DNA from: an uncultured Pseudomonadales bacterium
GTDB lineage: Bacteria; Pseudomonadota; Gammaproteobacteria; Pseudomonadales; Porticoccaceae
Direction of reading: 5' to 3'
Assembly (NCBI GenBank): GCA_943787675.1
Contig: CALSNK010000023.1
Coordinates: forward strand, 1-44,250
DNA: 44,250 nucleotides
Shown: in pieces, positions 8,641 through 16,404 of the stretch
Numbering within the stretch: the first letter of the stretch is position 1
How the letters are laid out: each line of letters opens with the position of its first letter
The notes under the pieces: generated by a model
Seen by the model: the letters and a program-made list of their open reading frames with translations, nothing else
Databases searched by the model: none
What the model was told of the DNA's origin: nothing
Translations under genes and position numbers: made by a program

Positions 8641-8651
8641 GAAACCCTCCC
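8627..8651 (+). terminator. Strong stem-loop spanning the stop codon
   Basis: GGGAGGGTTT and AAACCCTCCC form a perfect 10-bp stem around the 5-base loop GTAAG; the stop codon TAA of the preceding gene lies at its 5' loop edge. There is no continuous T run afterwards (CTATTTCTG), so it may be a weak terminator or an RNA 3'-end stabiliser. Confidence 0.55.
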
Positions 8652-8728
8652 CTATTTCTGCAAGAGCCTCCTGCGCCAAACCACTGTATAGTGCCCATAA
8701 TTGATTCTGAATGCTTAGGCGATACGCT

Positions 8729-9148
8729 ATGTCCAACCCGCAACCTAATAATCCCCTTCATGGGATTACTCTTGAGCAGGTAGTCACGCGACTTGAAAAA
8801 CGTTACGGATGGGAATACCTCGCCCGCAATATCAATATCAATTGTTTCAAAAGTAATCCGTCGGTTAAATCTAGCCTCAAGTTTTTGCGCAGAACCCCCT
8901 GGGCTCGGGATAAGGTTGAGGCGCTGTATGTGGCGGCCTTTGCTAACAGTCCACTTCAAGTTCCCGTTGCCGCGACTAAAATAGCTCCTGTTGAGGCTCC
9001 TATGGTAGGTGCGGATCCAGTTTCTGACGTAGTGTCCAACAAACCTTCTGATGCGCCTCGCGCTGAATCTCCCAGTGCATCTCGCCCGACAAAAGTCGCC
9101 GGGCCCTGGGCTAAGGGGATGGCCAAAATCTCTCCCAAGGATTCCTAA
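8729..9148 (+). CDS. VF530-family DNA-binding protein with extended tail
   Basis: The N-terminal ~70 residues match the VF530/DUF2132 family: NPLHGITLEQVVTRL, RYGWEYLARNIN, then NPSVKSSLKFLRRTPWARDK. VF530 is a small helical fold described as DNA-binding; its biological role is not well established. I start at the ATG at 8729 (139 residues), with AGGCGA upstream, rather than the in-frame ATG at 8711. The last ~65 residues are rich in Ala, Pro, Val and Ser (for example PVEAPMVGADPVSD) and end in a basic GPWAKGMAKISPKDS, probably a disordered tail. Usual members are about 75-90 residues, so the tail is unusual. Confidence 0.85.
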   Translation: MSNPQPNNPLHGITLEQVVTRLEKRYGWEYLARNININCFKSNPSVKSSLKFLRRTPWARDKVEALYVAAFANSPLQVPVAATKIAPVEAPMVGADPVSDVVSNKPSDAPRAESPSASRPTKVAGPWAKGMAKISPKDS

Positions 9149-9270
9149 AACTCTCAGCGACAGTATCTGATTCTCATCACCTAAAAAATTAGTCTATCTT
9201 TAATAAATATCAGTCAACAGGCTGTAGAGATCGCTCTCTAATTTGCAGCCGCACCCCACACTAAAATACT

Positions 9271-9322
9271 CTAGGTTTCACGTTCAAGCCCCGACGTGAG
9301 GCTTGACGTACCTAGTCGGGGC
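9271..9322 (+). promoter_or_regulatory. Foldable leader with two competing hairpins before the avidin gene
   Basis: Between 18 and 69 bases upstream of the avidin-like ATG (9340) several inverted repeats nest. CTAGGT (9271-9276) pairs with ACCTAG (9310-9315), and CAAGCC (9285-9290) pairs with GGCTTG (9300-9305). Alternatively GCCCCGAC (9288-9295) pairs with GTCGGGGC (9315-9322). The second stem shares bases with the first structure, so they are mutually exclusive. This resembles an attenuator or a translation-control leader, but no known riboswitch class is recognised. Confidence 0.4.
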
Positions 9323-9339
9323 ATAAATGGACTTATATT

Positions 9340-9807
9340 ATGCAAACCAAATACCTTATTACCCTACTCATGTCGTTACTATTCAGCCTCTCCGCCTGTG
9401 CGGATTCTTCTAACACCGACAGCAGCAGTGCTCCAATCTTGGTTCCCTCTTCTTGGGTTAATCAGGATGGCTCGACCCTAAGCATTACCGGTGTTGATAG
9501 TGCTGGCCAGATTACCGGTATCTATATCAACGGCGCCGCCGGATACAACTGTCAGAATATTGTTTATCCGGTCACCGGGTGGATTTATGGCACAGCCATT
9601 ACTTTTGATACTAAATGGGAAAGCACTATTGAATCCTGTAATTCCATTACCTCTTGGGCGGGGTTTTTATATCAGGGCGAGATCAGTACTTTTTGGAATC
9701 TTACCCTGAATGGCAGCACCAGTACTTCACAGATTATTCAGGGAAAGGATACTTTTACCCAGGTAACCACCTCAGTGAAGAAATCACTTATGACCAAAAA
9801 TTATTAG
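9340..9807 (+). CDS. avidin-family biotin-binding lipoprotein
   Basis: A 155-residue secreted protein. Residues 1-19 form a lipoprotein signal ending in the lipobox LSA|C20; Ala at +2 suggests outer-membrane sorting. Residues ~37-142 match the avidin/streptavidin barrel: SSWVNQDGSTL (N41 and S45 align with streptavidin N23 and S27), GQITGIYIN (Y62 with Y43), TKWES (W93 with W79), SITSWAGF (S102, T104, W106 with S88, T90, W92), W119 (with W108) and GKDTF (D137 with D128). The streptavidin W120 position is not Trp, and C71/C100 could form a disulfide, both as in dimeric rhizavidin-type avidins. High-affinity biotin binding is therefore predicted. The physiological purpose is unknown; biotin scavenging or anti-biotin defence are options. 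Confidence 0.88.
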   Translation: MQTKYLITLLMSLLFSLSACADSSNTDSSSAPILVPSSWVNQDGSTLSITGVDSAGQITGIYINGAAGYNCQNIVYPVTGWIYGTAITFDTKWESTIESCNSITSWAGFLYQGEISTFWNLTLNGSTSTSQIIQGKDTFTQVTTSVKKSLMTKNY

Positions 9808-9818
9808 GCGTGAAATCT

Positions 9819-9841
9819 AGGAGTGCGAAGGTACTCCTTTT
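9819..9841 (+). terminator. Weak intrinsic terminator after the avidin gene
   Basis: AGGAGTGC and GTACTCCT form an 8-bp stem (one G-T pair) with a GAAG loop, followed by TTTT. It lies 12 bases after the avidin-like stop and 28 bases before the next start. It may separate the avidin gene from the following operon or allow partial read-through. Confidence 0.6.
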
Positions 9842-9868
9842 CAATACTATGAAAAAGGAGAAGTTAAA

Positions 9869-10741
9869 ATGGATTTATTAGATTCGAAAAATGTCACCAA
9901 TAGAATTAGAAAACGTACGGTTGCCTTAGCAGTTATTGTTCATCTTTATTTAACCGTCTTTACACTGGGCATCTGGTTAATACTGCTCACGGTCTTCGGC
10001 CTGATCACATCGACCTTATTGCGCAATGATATTGATGAGGCAAAATCCAGTGCCAATAGTTTTAACAAAACCCATCCGTTCAAATATTTTGGTGAGATAT
10101 TTGGCCACTTTCAGCATATTTACCATCACCCCATTAATATTGAAACCGAAGTTATTGCCACCGTTGAAGAAGAGCTAAAAAGTAAAACGCCGATTGCTAG
10201 CCTTGAAGCGCTTGCGATTACCGACCGCGACAAAGATTTAAATTCTTCTGAAGGACGCAACTTTTTAAAAGGCCAATCCAAGTCCACGTTGCGGGGAACT
10301 ACATTAACGCTTATTTTAAATCAAAGCAGTTATGGGGCTATCCGCTCTTTTGAATGGCGAGTGATGGCCGGCGGCTATGTGGATAAAGACGCCAAATTTA
10401 AATTAATTGCCTATTCACCCTTTACTTTTTTGTTTTGGATTGTTGCCTATGTAAAGCGTGAATCCAATCTGCTAAATAGGGTAAGAACTATCTATCCCAG
10501 TAGCTATAACGATATTGATGTGTCTACTCAGGTGCGCTCAATCAATGAAACGGTATTCGATGCGATGGTTGTTGCTCTGGAAAAGAACGGCATAGATACC
10601 AGCGACCTAAAAGCGCAAAAGATGCAGAGCATGAATATTAATATTTCCGGCGGCAAGGTTAATATGGGCAATGTAGTGCAGGGTGCCATGAATAAAATTG
10701 GTGGGGCCGTTAAGGGTGCGGTAAAGGGGGCTAATGCATGA
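9869..10741 (+). CDS. unknown membrane protein with C-terminal INISGG motif
   Basis: I do not recognise the family. The 290-residue protein has a strong membrane segment near residues 17-50 (with TVFTLGIWLILLTVFGL) and a shorter hydrophobic stretch near 180-195 (SPFTFLFWIVAYV). A polar region between them includes a possible Gly/Asn-rich domain (SSYGAIRSFEWRVMAGGYVD). Its C-terminus carries MNINISGGKVNMGNVVQG (about 254-271), then a Gly/Ala/Lys-rich end. The same type of motif opens the next protein. AGGAG lies eight bases before the ATG. Its stop overlaps the next start (ATGA), so the two are translationally coupled. Function unknown. Confidence 0.75.
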   Translation: MDLLDSKNVTNRIRKRTVALAVIVHLYLTVFTLGIWLILLTVFGLITSTLLRNDIDEAKSSANSFNKTHPFKYFGEIFGHFQHIYHHPINIETEVIATVEEELKSKTPIASLEALAITDRDKDLNSSEGRNFLKGQSKSTLRGTTLTLILNQSSYGAIRSFEWRVMAGGYVDKDAKFKLIAYSPFTFLFWIVAYVKRESNLLNRVRTIYPSSYNDIDVSTQVRSINETVFDAMVVALEKNGIDTSDLKAQKMQSMNINISGGKVNMGNVVQGAMNKIGGAVKGAVKGANA

Positions 10742-10805
10742 GTCCCGCAGACATAAAAATTAATATCTCTGGTGGCAGTGCTAACTTTGGCAATGTGAAT
10801 CAGGG
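10634..10805 (+). repeat. Imperfect direct repeat encoding the INISGG...GNV.QG motif
   Basis: About 50 bases at 10634-10683 (end of the first gene) recur imperfectly at 10756-10805 (start of the second). Both encode a motif of the form xINISGGxxNxGNVxQG. The copies lie on either side of the ATGA gene junction, suggesting a tandem duplication or shared binding segment. Confidence 0.7.
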
Positions 10806-11064
10806 GGACAACGCGCAGATTAAGGTTAACCAGAGTATTCAATTCGATCAGGCTGATGTTGGTCGATTTTATCAAGCGGTGACCAAGTTAGCCAAACAGA
10901 AGGGCATTAGTGACAGTGACTATTTGCGACTGCGCAATGCTATTAATCAACTGGTTAAGGCACCTGAACAGCCGGGTATTGCGGCAACCATTAAGGGTCT
11001 GTATGAAAATTATGCCTGGGCGAAAAAACCATTAATGGCGTTGTTTGCTGGGGTGCTGTCGTGA
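10738..11064 (+). CDS. small protein with N-terminal INISGG motif
   Basis: A 108-residue protein of unknown family. It opens with IKINISGGSANFGNVNQGDN (residues 6-25), a Gly/Asn-rich probable strand-turn segment. A helix-rich region follows (VGRFYQAVTKLAKQKGISD to LRLRNAINQLVKAPEQPG), and the end is moderately hydrophobic (KKPLMALFAGVLS). Short GG-x-x-N-x-GN-x-x-QG segments are seen in some bacterial signalling and conflict proteins, but I cannot name this family. The ATG overlaps the previous stop. The shared motif suggests a physical partnership with the membrane protein upstream. Confidence 0.7.
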   Translation: MSPADIKINISGGSANFGNVNQGDNAQIKVNQSIQFDQADVGRFYQAVTKLAKQKGISDSDYLRLRNAINQLVKAPEQPGIAATIKGLYENYAWAKKPLMALFAGVLS

Positions 11065-11104
11065 GATGATGGTGTCTCATCAAAAATACAATGCAGATTG
11101 AGTC

Positions 11105-11527
11105 ATGCCACGCAGAGCGATTACCGATAACGAGATAAATAACTGTTTTAATGTGATGGCGGAGTTGCGCCCCCATTTAAAGCGCAGTGACTTTGTAGCC
11201 ACGGTTCGAGCTATGGAAGCGGATGGTTTTTGCCTTGCCTTTATCGAACAGGAGGGCGAGATTGTTGCCGCGGCAGGTTATCGTATTTGTACCAATCTGT
11301 TTATGGGTAAGCATTGCTATATCGATGACTTAGTGACGGCTGAGTCCCAGCGATCAAAAGGCTTTGGTGAGCAGATGATTGATTGGTTACGGGCTGAAGC
11401 TAAGGCAGCAGACTGTCAGGTGTTTCATCTTGATTCGGGCACTCAGCGTGACCAGGCTCATAAGTTTTATTTTTCCCAGGGCCTTACCATTGCCAGCTAT
11501 CACTTTAGTGAGGCACTAACACAATGA
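11105..11527 (+). CDS. GNAT-family N-acetyltransferase
   Basis: A 140-residue acetyl-CoA-dependent acetyltransferase of the GNAT fold, likely cytosolic. The central segment YIDDLVTAESQRSKGFGEQM contains the strand-4/helix-3 acetyl-CoA loop (R-S-K-G-F-G, the Q/RxxGxG/A motif A). FHLDSGTQRDQAHKFYFSQG then matches motif B with the typical Ala-His-Lys-Phe-Tyr. The acceptor substrate cannot be inferred. Its stop codon overlaps the start of a 55-residue membrane protein (ATGA), so it leads a coupled group. Confidence 0.9.
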   Translation: MPRRAITDNEINNCFNVMAELRPHLKRSDFVATVRAMEADGFCLAFIEQEGEIVAAAGYRICTNLFMGKHCYIDDLVTAESQRSKGFGEQMIDWLRAEAKAADCQVFHLDSGTQRDQAHKFYFSQGLTIASYHFSEALTQ

Positions 11528-11691
11528 TTACGGCCTATGCGGTAGTGGCTATTAATATTATGTGTATTTATGTCTGCTATGTGCTGGCTAAAGAGCGAGG
11601 TGCCAATACACGTTTCTGGGGATGGATGGCGGTGCTTTTTGGGCCCTTTGCAGTCCCCTTTGTCTTTTTCGCCAAACCTAAGGAAAAATAA
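11524..11691 (+). CDS. 55-residue small membrane protein
   Basis: A short gene begins with the ATG of the ATGA overlap with the GNAT gene and stops with TAA two bases before the next ATG. The product (MITAYAVVAINIMCIYVCY...) has two hydrophobic segments, about residues 3-21 and 32-49, separated by AKERGANTRFW. The ending AVLFGPFAVPFVFFAKPKEK resembles small PLDc_N-like or FG-PF bacterial membrane proteins. The start, frame and tight packing on both sides make it likely to be real. Function unknown. Confidence 0.75.
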   Translation: MITAYAVVAINIMCIYVCYVLAKERGANTRFWGWMAVLFGPFAVPFVFFAKPKEK

Positions 11692-11692
11692 T

Positions 11693-12094
11693 ATGCCTGG
11701 TGAAACAGATTTAAAAGCAATTCTCCAAAGCCTATCACCCATTATGCTCGATGAAACCTATGTGTTTTGTACGGTTGTTGGGGCGAGCTATGGCGACTAT
11801 GCCGAGACGGCGCCCATTGCCAGCTATCAGGAGAATGAGGGGCTGACTCTGGTGCTTACTCAGGAGCGTGCTGATATCGCTAAGTTAGGGTATGAGGGTC
11901 TGTTTAGTTGTATTAGTCTGCAGGTGCATTCGAGCTTAGAATCGGTAGGCTTAACGGCCGTTGTGGCGGGAAAGCTGGCAGCCTATGAGATTAGCGCCAA
12001 TATCATTGCCGGTTATTATCACGACCATGTGTTTGTGCCGCAGGCCCAGGCATCAGAAGCGTTCGGGTTACTGAGAGATCTCAATAAAGTCTGA
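11693..12094 (+). CDS. ACT-domain (ACT_3/DUF2241-type) protein
   Basis: A 133-residue protein with two ACT-like halves. The family is marked by LKAILQSLSPIML, TYVFCTVVG, EGLTLVLTQERADIA, ISLQVHSSLESVGLTAVVAGKLA and the closing SANIIAGYYHDHVFVP, which are typical of the ACT_3 family. ACT domains bind amino acids or other small effectors; the ligand here is unknown. The start at 11693 follows the preceding stop by one base, favouring it over an earlier in-frame ATG inside the small membrane-protein gene. A bidirectional terminator lies after it. Confidence 0.9.
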   Translation: MPGETDLKAILQSLSPIMLDETYVFCTVVGASYGDYAETAPIASYQENEGLTLVLTQERADIAKLGYEGLFSCISLQVHSSLESVGLTAVVAGKLAAYEISANIIAGYYHDHVFVPQAQASEAFGLLRDLNKV

Positions 12095-12130
12095 TTTTAT
12101 CTGGGCAACTAATAAAAGTGGGTAAGCACA

Positions 12131-12169
12131 AAAAAGCCCGGCTGGTGTTTATAACCAGCCGGGCTTTTT
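12131..12169. terminator. Bidirectional terminator between the ACT-domain gene and pit
   Basis: AAAAAGCCCGGCTGGT and ACCAGCCGGGCTTTTT form a perfect 16-bp stem with a 7-base loop. The A run on one side and T run on the other serve both converging operons. Confidence 0.95.
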
Positions 12170-12204
12170 GTTTTAGTACGCTTTTTGTTGCTATTAATGC
12201 GGGC

Positions 12205-13482
12205 TTAACCAAAAACGCCTTTAAAGAAGAAGAAAAACACAATCGACAGTGCAGCGCCTGCGGGCAATGTAACCACCCATGACAGGAAGATCGCGCCAAC
12301 CATTCGTAGATTGAGTGCGCCAATACCGCGCGCTAAGCCTACCCCTAATACCGCACCGACTAAGGTGTGAGTGGTAGAAATTGGCAGGCCAGTACCCGAT
12401 GCCAGTACCACGGTTGCAGCGGCACCCAGCTCAGCAGCAAAACCGCGACTTGGGGTTAGCTCGGTAATTTTACGTCCGATAGTGCCCATTACCTTGTAGC
12501 CGTACGTTGCCAGACCAAACACGATACCTGCGCCACCTAGCAGCAGAATCCAGCTTGGCATTGAGCTCTTAGCGGCAATATCACCACCAGAATTCACCAC
12601 ACTAACGACAGCGGCCAGCGGACCTACCGCGTTGGCAACATCGTTGGAGCCATGGGCAAATGCCATGCTACAGGCGGTAAAGATCATGAGTACTGCGAAG
12701 ACTTTTTCGACATTATAAAAACGGTTGTCTTCTTCTTTGGATTCGTCACGCTCGACCTTGGTTAGCAGGTAGGTGCCCAGCATTGCGACCAGAATACCGA
12801 AAACGACGGCGACCATTGCGTTTTCACCAAAGGATAGGGTGATGCCGACATCTTTAAAGACGTGCTTAAGACCTTTGAGCAAGGTAACCATGGCCATCAA
12901 GAAGCCTACGGCAAACATGTACATGGGAGCGTATTTTTTGGCCCGCTCAAAGGGATTATCGTGAATCAGAATTAGGCGCTGTACGCTTCTAAAGATGGCG
13001 AAGGAAATGGTGCCCGCCATCACTGGAGACACTACCCAGCTAGCAACAATGGTGCTGACCTTGTCCCAGTTAACTGCGTCATTAGAGACACCAACCGCAG
13101 CGAAGCCAACAATGGCGCCGACGATTGAATGGGTGGTAGAGACGGGCCAGCCCATCACACTGGCGATTAATAGCCAGGTGCCTGCGGCCAGCAGTGCCGA
13201 TAGCATACCGAACACCAGAAGGTCGGGTTGGTCGCTAAATACATCGGAATCTACAATGCCTTTGCGGATGGTTGAGGTTACTTCTCCGCCAGCTAAGTAG
13301 GCGCCAGCAAACTCAAATACCATGGCAATGCAAATGGCCTGCTTAATGGTGAGCGCTTTGGAACCCACCGAGGTACCCATTGCATTGGCCACATCGTTGG
13401 CACCCACGCCCCAGGCCATAAATAGGCCAAACATTGCGGCCATAATAATTAAGATCGTGCCGTATTCGCTGAATAAATCCAT
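12205..13482 (-). CDS. pit: low-affinity inorganic phosphate transporter
   Basis: A 425-residue polytopic inner-membrane phosphate transporter of the PiT family (SLC20-like), which moves phosphate together with a cation or as a metal-phosphate complex. The duplicated family motif is seen as GANDVANAMGT (about residues 27-37) and GSNDVANAVGP in the second half. Hydrophobic helices surround both. The gene lies 39 bases downstream of the DUF47/PhoU-like gene, the standard pit partner, so both are likely transcribed together, with recG and oxyR upstream. Confidence 0.95.
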   Translation of the reverse strand: MDLFSEYGTILIIMAAMFGLFMAWGVGANDVANAMGTSVGSKALTIKQAICIAMVFEFAGAYLAGGEVTSTIRKGIVDSDVFSDQPDLLVFGMLSALLAAGTWLLIASVMGWPVSTTHSIVGAIVGFAAVGVSNDAVNWDKVSTIVASWVVSPVMAGTISFAIFRSVQRLILIHDNPFERAKKYAPMYMFAVGFLMAMVTLLKGLKHVFKDVGITLSFGENAMVAVVFGILVAMLGTYLLTKVERDESKEEDNRFYNVEKVFAVLMIFTACSMAFAHGSNDVANAVGPLAAVVSVVNSGGDIAAKSSMPSWILLLGGAGIVFGLATYGYKVMGTIGRKITELTPSRGFAAELGAAATVVLASGTGLPISTTHTLVGAVLGVGLARGIGALNLRMVGAIFLSWVVTLPAGAALSIVFFFFFKGVFG

Positions 13483-13521
13483 AGTTACTGGGTCCGTAAA
13501 AGTGCTATTGAAAGTACTTTT

Positions 13522-14203
13522 TTATTTTGCTAGTAGGAGTTCTAGGCGGTTGCCTACACGTTCTGCTGTATCTGCAATGGCGCCAATATTATCAATGGTG
13601 CTGTACAGAAACATTACGTTTACGGGGGGTATATCAGCTTCTATTTTGAACAGGCGATGACGCAGCTTACGTTCTTTCTTATCGACCTTTTGTTCCTGAG
13701 CATCCAGCTCGCGGATTAATTTCTTCACAAACTTCACTTCCTGGCCGCTAAAACCAGTCTCGAGAAGCTCGTCGAGTTCGTTGATTGCTTTGAGGGCCTT
13801 TTCGCAGGTTTCGATGGCACTCTTTATATAGCCAATAAAATCGGTCTGCAAAACGGTGGGAATATTCATCTCACGGCCAAGCACAATGCCGCAGACATCT
13901 TTGGTGGTATTGGCTATCTCGTCCTGCTGAGCAAGAATACTGAGCAGATCACCACGAGACATGGGCATAAACAGGCTTTTTGGCATGCTTAGGCGGAATT
14001 CTTTCTTCAGACGGTCAGCTTGCTGCTCGTTCTCTACGATAAGGTCAAAGACTTCGCTGGCGTCTGTCCCACTTGTCCGTTATAACGGCATCAAAGAAAG
14101 GTTCAAGCTGTTTGGCGCAGCTAACTACTAGGGACATATGTTCCTGCAGGGGTCGAATTGGCGACTTGCCAAACAGGTTAGAAATTGGGTTACTAAAGTC
14201 CAT
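13522..14203 (-). pseudogene. DUF47 (PhoU-like) Pit-accessory protein, frameshifted
   Basis: The gene starts at ATG 14203 (GGAGA upstream), but the frame stops after about 54 residues (stop near 14041). The remaining 3' part is open in another frame from about 14070 to 13522. The start frame encodes MDFSNPISNLFGKSPIRPLQ and continues to AVITDKWD. The other frame gives DASEVFDLIVENEQQADRLK before MPKSLFMPMSRGD. Removing one C from CCC at 14068-14070 (G on the coding strand) joins the frames as DKWTDASEV and gives 226 residues, exactly the usual family length. DUF47 proteins accompany Pit transporters and modulate their activity. A sequencing error or a recent mutation could explain it. Confidence 0.85.
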
Positions 14204-14291
14204 GAATCATTCTCCAAGTTTTCCCCGCAGTATAGGGAGTTGTCATAAAATTGAAATATCTAAGTGACATAAATTCGACCCGCGGTTATTT

Positions 14292-16404
14292 CTATGCCTG
14301 GGCGTATTGTTCGCTGTGGCCCAACCAGCGATTAATCAGCGGGTCGACGTTTTCGGGATGGTTGACCAGCAGCTTTTCAGCGGTGGCTTTAATTTGCGGC
14401 AACATGTGGGCGTCGCGCTGGAGGTCGGCGATATGCAGCTGCATATCACCGGTTTGACGGGTGCCCAGCACTTCACCGGGACCGCGCAGCTCAAGGTCTT
14501 TTTCGGCTATCTTAAAACCGTCGGTGGTTTCCCGCATAATCTTTGAGTCGTGCGCTGCTATTGCCCGAGATAGGCGGGCTGTAGAGGAGTACGCAATGGC
14601 TACTTTGCGAGCCTCGGCCCACTCTGCCGCGCAGCTGATGAAGCTGAGAGAGGCCCAGGCGCTCCGAGTTTTCAATAATCATCAGGCTGGCATTGGGCAC
14701 ATCGACCCCCACCTCGATAACGGTGGTGGCGACGAGCAAGTCTATCTCGGCGGCTTTAAAGGCGGCCATAATCTCGAGCTTTTCTCTGGGCTTAAGCCGT
14801 CCATGAATCAAACCAATGGATAGCTCGGGCAGCATTAGCTGGAGCTCGGCGGCGGTCACTTCGGCGGCCTGGGCTTCCAATACATCAGACTCTTCAATTA
14901 ACGTGCATACCCAGTAGGCCTGACGGCCACTGCTACAGGAGGCGCGGACACGGGCAATAATGTCGTTGCGGCGCAAATTACTTAACACCACCGTTTCGAC
15001 GGGGGTGCGTCCTGGGGGCAGTTCATCAATTACTGAGCAGTCGAGGTCGGCATAGGCGCTCATGGCTAGGGTTCGCGGAATGGGGGTTGCGGTCATAATC
15101 AGCTGGTGGGGGGCTGGGCCATTTAAGCTTGGGCCCTCTGGGCTAAAGCCTTTTTTACGCAGTGCCAGACGTTGGTGCACACCAAAGCGATGTTGTTCAT
15201 CGATAATACTCAGCCCCAGATCATTAAATTCTACGGTCTCTTGAAAGAGTGCGTGGGTACCAATCACCATCTTGGCGGTGCCCTCGGCGATAGCGGCCAG
15301 CTGTACTTCCCGGGCTTTGCCTTTAACCTTACCTGTGAGGTAGGCGATGCGAATGCCCATTGGCCGCAACCATTGCTCAAAGTTAATGCGGTGCTGGTCG
15401 GCGAGAATTTCTGTGGGAGCCATCAGTGCGACCTGATGGCCGTTGGCAATGGCCTGCACGGCGGCGAGGGCTGCCACCACAGTTTTGCCTGAGCCCACAT
15501 CACCCTGCACTAGCCTGAGCATTGGGATGGCGGTGCTTATGTCGGCGCTAATCTCGGCAGCGACTCGGTGCTGTGCGGCGGTTAAATCAAAGGGCAGTTG
15601 CTCAAGAAAGGCGGCGGCAGCGGTATGATCCTCTGTTAATACGGGCGCCTGCTGCTGTTGCACCTTTTGGCGCAGCTTGAGCATGCTGAGATTATGGGCA
15701 ATTAATTCTTCGGCGGCCAAACGTTGCTGGGCGGGATGCTCGCCTTCTGCCAGTAGATTAAGTGCGGTACCCGGCGGTGGGTTATGGAGCAGACGCAGCG
15801 CTTCGGGTAATGAGTAGGCCAGCTCTTGGCGCAGATCGTTGGTTATGTCTTGGGGCAACAGTTCTCGAATGCTGTGATTTTCCAGCAGAGCCAGGGCCTG
15901 ACCACAGAGGTCGCGAATACGCCCCTGTGTAATGCCTTCGGTCGCAGGATAGATAGGTGTTAGCTTGTCTTCCAGCTGGGGCGGATTGGCCTGATCGAGA
16001 TACTGGTATTCGGGATGATAGAGCTCAACGCCAGATTTACCTCGACGCACTTCTCCAAAGCAGCGCAACCGAACTCCCGGTTTTAAACGGTCTTGCTGGG
16101 CCCGATTAAAATGGAAAAACCTCAGCGTCACCACGCCGGTATGGTCTTGAAGTCGGCAGACCAGGCTGCGACGGCGACCAAACATCACATCACTGGCCCG
16201 CACCTCACCTTCAATCACCACTTCGGTCATGGGCTGTATACCGCCGATGGGGGTGATCTGAGTCCGATCGATATAGCGCAGGGGCAGGTGGAAAAGTAAG
16301 TCTTGAATACTGTAGAGGCCAAGCTTTTGTAGCTTGATGGCCAGCTGCGGACCCACTCCATGGAGTGTCTCTACGCGTCGCCTGTCGAGAGAAGTCTCTG
16401 ACAT
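14292..16404 (-). pseudogene. recG: ATP-dependent DNA helicase RecG, frameshifted near the C-terminus
   Basis: RecG remodels stalled replication forks and Holliday junctions. The frame from ATG 16404 runs 630 residues and stops at 14512. It contains the wedge/OB region, Walker A QGDVGSGKT, DE-H box (IDEQHRFGV), MTATPIPRT, TTVIEVGVDVPNA and QLRGRVGRG. The remaining tail (TTDGFKIAEKDLELRGPGE and GTRQTGDMQ) lies in a second frame down to 14292. Removing one A from AAA (plus-strand TTT at 14542-14544) restores ARLKIMRETTDGF and a 703-residue protein, near normal RecG length. The start overlaps the oxyR stop (TAATG). Whether the cell makes full RecG depends on the base call. Confidence 0.92.
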
